Source: Syntrophaceae bacterium UBA1163 (lineage in GTDB: Bacteria > Desulfobacterota > BSN033 > UBA1163). Taken from it: DNA of 9,690 nt. The notes beneath the pieces were generated by a model. That model saw nothing but the letters and a program-made list of their open reading frames with translations, searched no databases and was not told the origin of the DNA. Positions 6,567-9,690 of this stretch are shown here, in pieces (position 1 is the stretch's first letter; each line of letters opens with the position of its first letter). The position numbers were made by a program, and so were the translations under genes. Where the stretch lies: NCBI GenBank assembly GCA_002311635.1, contig DBZJ01000112.1, positions 1 through 9,690 of the forward strand. Direction: 5' to 3'.

Positions 6567-6764
6567 ATGCAGAACCCTACCGCTTACCGGTGCCCCCTCT
6601 GTGGGAAGCAATTTTCTCCCGAGGAGATGAAATGCCATTCGGGTTGCCTTCTTTCAAAGAACTGTAATCTCCTCTGCTGTCCCCACTGTGGGTATAGCTA
6701 TAAGGAACAATCGACCATCGTCGATTTCTTAAAATCCTTATGGAGAAGAAAGGCGAAGCCATGA
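6567..6764 (+). CDS. Small 8-Cys zinc-ribbon-like protein of the feo operon
   Basis: This 65-residue protein has no function I can name. It has eight cysteines, C9/C12 (CPLCG), C23/C27 (CHSGC), C33, C37/C38 and C41 (CCPHCGYSY), plus H24 and H40. This suggests one or two zinc sites or an iron-sulfur site. The C-terminus is basic (WRRKAKP), and no membrane helix is present, so it differs from the known FeoB-associated Cys-rich membrane proteins. It is also unlike the winged-helix FeoC, although it occupies the feoC-like position after feoB. GGAG at 6557-6560 lies six bases before ATG 6567. Its stop overlaps the next start as ATGA, so expression is coupled to the downstream regulator. A role in iron delivery, sensing or FeoB assembly is inference from location only. 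Confidence 0.75.
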   Translation: MQNPTAYRCPLCGKQFSPEEMKCHSGCLLSKNCNLLCCPHCGYSYKEQSTIVDFLKSLWRRKAKP

Positions 6765-7471
6765 CCAAAGAATCTGAACATAAAAGAGGCTTACATCAAA
6801 GGATGGGCGCATCCGTTGACGGAGTGGAAGAGGACCGGATCGACGAACTCCTCGAACTCGTCTGGACCCTAAGGGAAGAAGGGGTCTCTGATATGGACCA
6901 CCTCCTTGAGACAACCCAGGACATTGAAGCAAGATCCATCCTCCGCAAGATGATCAAGGACGATCTCTTCGAAATAGAAGGGAAACGGATGATATTCAAA
7001 GAGCGTGGGGAGGAAAAGGCGAGGGAGATCGTTCGACGTCACCGTTTGACAGAGAGGCTCCTCTATGAGATTTTTGAGATGTCCGAGGAGGAAGTGGAGG
7101 AAGAAGCTTGTAAACTCGAACACATTCTGAGCCCCGGAGTAACGGAAAGCGTCTGCACCTTTCTCGGCCATCCGCCGACCTGCATTCATGGGAAACCCAT
7201 TCCGAGAGGGGGGTGTTGCGCAAAATTCAAAAAAGAGATGAAACCTCTTGTCACCCCTCTTGATGAATTAGGTTTGGGCGAGGAGGGACGAATCGTCTTT
7301 ATCGCGCCCAAATCACACCAGAGGCTCGACCGGCTGAGCACCCTTGGGATCGTCCCGGGAAGCATTCTCAGGATGCACCAGAAAAACCCTTCCTATGTCC
7401 TGCAGATTGGAGAAACAACGCTCGCGTTGGATAGGGATATCGTGAAGAATATCTATGTCAAGCGGGTTTGA
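6761..7471 (+). CDS. DtxR-family metal-dependent regulator with C-terminal FeoA-like domain
   Basis: This 236-residue protein has the layout of DtxR/IdeR: a winged helix near residues 26-90, a metal-binding dimerisation domain near 91-150 and an SH3-like FeoA domain at about 162-236 (LDELGLGEEG, LGIVPG). Compared with DtxR, the metal ligands H79, E83, C102, E105 and H106 correspond to H94, E98, C117, E120 and H121. H98 is replaced by E113, and the residue at the Met10 position is also Glu. A further Cys cluster, C132, C141, C152 and C153, surrounds GHPPTCIHGKPIP. The recognition-helix region is less typical than in DtxR, so DNA binding is probable but not certain. ATG 6761 overlaps the previous stop and has AAAGG upstream; ATG 6740 is less likely. 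No separate feoA gene is present, so the FeoA domain might also act on FeoB; this is speculation. Confidence 0.88.
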   Translation: MTKESEHKRGLHQRMGASVDGVEEDRIDELLELVWTLREEGVSDMDHLLETTQDIEARSILRKMIKDDLFEIEGKRMIFKERGEEKAREIVRRHRLTERLLYEIFEMSEEEVEEEACKLEHILSPGVTESVCTFLGHPPTCIHGKPIPRGGCCAKFKKEMKPLVTPLDELGLGEEGRIVFIAPKSHQRLDRLSTLGIVPGSILRMHQKNPSYVLQIGETTLALDRDIVKNIYVKRV

Positions 7472-7488
7472 GGAAAGAATTCAGTGCT

Positions 7489-7549
7489 CAATGATCAATG
7501 ACCAATCTTCAATCGACTATGCTGATTGATAATTGGTTATTGCTCATTG
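7489..7549. repeat. Imperfect 25-bp inverted repeat at a convergent gene junction
   Basis: Arms at 7489-7513 and 7525-7549 pair at 21 of 25 positions around an 11-base spacer, forming a long A/T-rich hairpin. It lies between the end of the DtxR-like gene and the convergent rpsA, and the right arm covers the last codons of rpsA. T7558-7563 follows on the + strand but about nine bases beyond the stem, so a Rho-independent terminator for the iron operon is possible but not textbook. The repeated CAATGA/CAATGACCAAT words resemble a dispersed intergenic repeat. Confidence 0.6.
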
Positions 7550-9345
7550 GTACCCTCTTTTTTGGCTGGCAGTTCTCCTCCTCGCTTTTCCATCTCTTCC
7601 TGAATCAATTCTCCGAGACTGGGGGAAGTGGACCCCTGGTCCGAGATGTATTTTTCGATCTCCGCCTTCTCGGTCTTTTCCTTTAGCCCTTTGATGCTAA
7701 GGCCAATTCTTCGTTCATGGGGATCAATGTGAAGAACCACGGCCGATAGGGTATCCCCCACCTTCAGGACATCCGAGGGTTTCTCCACTTTCTCCCGGCT
7801 GATCTCCGAAACATGGACCAGCCCTTCAATCCCCTCTTCCAGCTCTACAAAGGCGCCAAAATCGGTCACATTGGTGACCTTTCCCGCGACCACCTCTCCT
7901 TTCCGATATCGCCGAGCAACGTCCTTCCACGGATCAGCCGTCAGTTGCTTAACGCCTAACGAGAAGCGTTCGTTTTTGCGATCAATATTCAAGACCACGG
8001 CTTCTACTTGTTGCCCCTTCTTATAAAGTTCACCGGGGTGCTTGATCTTTTTTGTCCATGACATCTCGGAGACATGGACGAGCCCATCTACGCCTTCATC
8101 AAATCCAATGAAGATCCCAAAATCGGTGACGGTTTTTACCCTCCCCACCACTTTGGTCCCCACCGGATATTTCTCCTCGATCAAGGCCCATGGGTTGGGC
8201 TCGACCTGTTTCATCCCCAAAGAGATTCGGCGTTTGACCGGATCACAGTCAAGGACCATCACCTCGACCGTGTCACCGATGTGGACGACCTTGGAGGGGT
8301 GTTTGAATTTCTTGCTCCAAGTCAACTCTGAGATATGGACAAGCCCTTCGACTCCGTCTTCCAACTCCACAAAGACTCCGTAATCCGTCAGATTCACGAC
8401 TTTCCCTTTGATGCGGGAACCCGCGGGGTATCTTTGGGGCACTGTTTCCCAGGGATCGGGCAGGGCCTGCTTCAACCCTAACGAAACCTTTTCTTTCTCT
8501 CGGTCGAAGCGAAGGATTTTCACTTTGATCCGATCTCCGACAGAGAGTCTCTCCGAAGGATGCCCAATCCTTCCCCAGGAGATGTCCGTGATATGGAGAA
8601 GACCATCCATTCCGCCCAGATCGATGAAGGCCCCGTAGTCCGTGAGATTCTTCACCGTCCCCTCTACAATGTCTCCTTCGTTCAGATTTTTTAAGGTTTC
8701 GTCTCTCAACCGCTTCCGCTCTTCGTCGAGAAGTACGCGCCGGGAGAGAACAATGTTATTCCGCTTCCGGTTAAACTTGATCACCTTGAACTTTAATCGT
8801 TGGCCGATCAGGGCATCCAGATTCCGAACAGGTTTTAAATCAATCTGAGAACCGGGTAAAAAAGCAAGAATCCGGCCTATATCTACGGAAAGTCCTCCTT
8901 TTACCTTGCCAACAATCTCCCCTTCGATGACCTCCCCTTCCCGGCAGGATCTGCTGATGTCCCTCCAAACGGTTATTTTGTCTGCTTTCTCCTTCGACAG
9001 CGTCAATAACCCTTCTTCACCCTCCTTCTTCTCCAGAAACACCTCGATGTGGTCTCCGATCTTTACATCGACTTTCTTATCCCTTCTCAAGAACTCCTGC
9101 ATGGGGATCTGTCCTTCCGACTTATACCCCACATCCACGGTCACATGGTCCGGAGTAATGTCAATGACCGTTCCTCTGAGGATCTGACCCTCTTCCAAAG
9201 TCTTCAGGCTCTCCTCATAAAGCGCTTGAAAATCCTCGGGTTCGTCCCTCCGGGGAAGCTCCTTTTCGTCTCTTCTCTCTGAATCTCCACCAGGAGGACC
9301 TTGTTTTTTCTCTTCCTCGGAAGATACCAATTCTTCCTTCTCCAT
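7537..9345 (-). CDS. rpsA: 30S ribosomal protein S1
   Basis: This 602-residue protein binds mRNA on the 30S subunit and helps start translation on messages with weak or structured leaders. Six S1 RNA-binding domains are visible near residues 52-119, 136-203, 223-291, 308-378, 395-466 and 481-552. The last four are most alike, each with a TDYG/TDFG loop and HITD- or HISE/HVSE-type strand. The first two are more divergent and would hold the S2-binding part. Length is slightly above the 557 residues of E. coli S1, due to an acidic and basic low-complexity head (1-40) and a charged tail (about 555-602). AAGGGAG lies seven bases before ATG 9345. The gene is transcribed alone in this window and convergent to the iron operon. 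Confidence 0.97.
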   Translation of the reverse strand: MEKEELVSSEEEKKQGPPGGDSERRDEKELPRRDEPEDFQALYEESLKTLEEGQILRGTVIDITPDHVTVDVGYKSEGQIPMQEFLRRDKKVDVKIGDHIEVFLEKKEGEEGLLTLSKEKADKITVWRDISRSCREGEVIEGEIVGKVKGGLSVDIGRILAFLPGSQIDLKPVRNLDALIGQRLKFKVIKFNRKRNNIVLSRRVLLDEERKRLRDETLKNLNEGDIVEGTVKNLTDYGAFIDLGGMDGLLHITDISWGRIGHPSERLSVGDRIKVKILRFDREKEKVSLGLKQALPDPWETVPQRYPAGSRIKGKVVNLTDYGVFVELEDGVEGLVHISELTWSKKFKHPSKVVHIGDTVEVMVLDCDPVKRRISLGMKQVEPNPWALIEEKYPVGTKVVGRVKTVTDFGIFIGFDEGVDGLVHVSEMSWTKKIKHPGELYKKGQQVEAVVLNIDRKNERFSLGVKQLTADPWKDVARRYRKGEVVAGKVTNVTDFGAFVELEEGIEGLVHVSEISREKVEKPSDVLKVGDTLSAVVLHIDPHERRIGLSIKGLKEKTEKAEIEKYISDQGSTSPSLGELIQEEMEKRGGELPAKKEGTNEQ

Positions 9346-9376
9346 TCAAAAACTCCCTTCTTCAACTGATCAGCAT

Positions 9377-9405
9377 CTTATAGCACAGCGGCCAAAAAAT
9401 TACAA
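9377..9405 (-). promoter_or_regulatory. Predicted sigma-70 promoter of rpsA
   Basis: Read on the minus strand, TTGTAA (9405-9400) and TATAAG (9382-9377) are 17 bases apart. Transcription would start near 9370, giving a leader of about 25 bases with the AAGGGAG ribosome binding site. The -35 box is weaker than the -10 box. Confidence 0.55.
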
Positions 9406-9690
9406 ATGTTTTGAAGAGCTTGGAAGAAACCACTTTAGACCCTCCGGATGACACAAATCCCAAAAATGATGCGCGGATTTTCCCTTATTTTCAGAAATCT
9501 TTTCACCCGGGACCTTTCAGATGCCGGACTTCCCGACCTACCTGCTTATGAACTCAAAGTGAGTCGCTGTCTGTGAGGCCAATTCTTCTCTTCTCGAGCC
9601 GTCCTCTTGAACAGGGTTCCTGTGCAATTTCAATAGCATAGAGTTCCTGACATTATTGCTTATGGGTCCCTAGTGTAGTGCGTCTAACGC
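9406..9690. other. Non-coding stretch upstream of rpsA
   Basis: All six frames are broken by frequent stops, and I see no tRNA, rRNA or recognisable regulatory RNA. Short features include CGGGA/TCCCG arms around 9510-9535 and two GTTCCTG words near 9618 and 9643. The stretch may be plain intergenic DNA or a decayed gene or element; nothing here supports a firm call. Together with the rpsA promoter it makes up the 345 bases after the start of rpsA. Confidence 0.4.

Noticed and set aside
8000..8700. Direct DNA repeats within rpsA
   Set aside because: The similarity follows from homologous S1 domains (TDYG/TDFG and HVSE strands) and is expected for this protein.
8042..9282. Several plus-strand frames inside rpsA
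   Set aside because: They repeat the same Ser/Thr/Pro-rich pattern because they are antisense shadows of the repeated S1 domains.

Overview
The window carries ten protein genes in three blocks and looks like the chromosome of an anaerobic or microaerophilic, menaquinone-using Gram-negative bacterium. Desulfobacterota (former Deltaproteobacteria) or a relative such as Nitrospirota is the best guess. It rests on gene content (split b6-type cytochrome b, multiheme cytochrome c, Fe(II) uptake by Feo, a six-domain S1) and on medium GC; no rRNA or other phylogenetic marker is present, so it is inference.

Block 1 (51-2754, + strand) is a respiratory quinol:cytochrome c oxidoreductase operon: a cytochrome b6-like protein, a subunit IV-like protein, a Rieske Fe-S protein and a membrane-anchored pentaheme cytochrome c. 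Electrons would pass from quinol to the Rieske cluster and then to the multiheme cytochrome in the periplasm, with the other electron recycled through the b hemes. Details point to a low-potential (menaquinol) version of a b6f-like complex: a Cys at the site that binds heme cn in b6, b6-type His spacing, and loss of the two hydrogen-bond donors that raise Rieske potential.

Block 2 (2903-4138) holds a minus-strand DHH-family phosphoesterase and a divergent intergenic region. That region has a good promoter for each direction, two GC-rich hairpins with related sequence, and a perfect Fur-box-like palindrome over the start of the iron operon.

Block 3 (4139-7471, + strand) is an iron operon: fur, feoB, an 8-Cys small zinc-ribbon-like protein, and a DtxR-family regulator ending in a FeoA-like domain. 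Genes overlap or nearly touch, so the two iron-sensor families and the transporter are probably co-expressed and self-regulated by Fur-Fe(II). Convergent to it, 7537-9345 on the minus strand encodes ribosomal protein S1, with an imperfect 25-bp inverted repeat at the junction. The last 345 bases (9346-9690) hold the likely rpsA promoter and nothing else I can identify.

No tRNA, rRNA, CRISPR array, intact insertion sequence or known riboswitch was seen. The more unusual points are the pentaheme cytochrome with altered heme-ligand positions, the small Cys-rich Feo-operon protein, and a DtxR-type regulator with a four-Cys insert.
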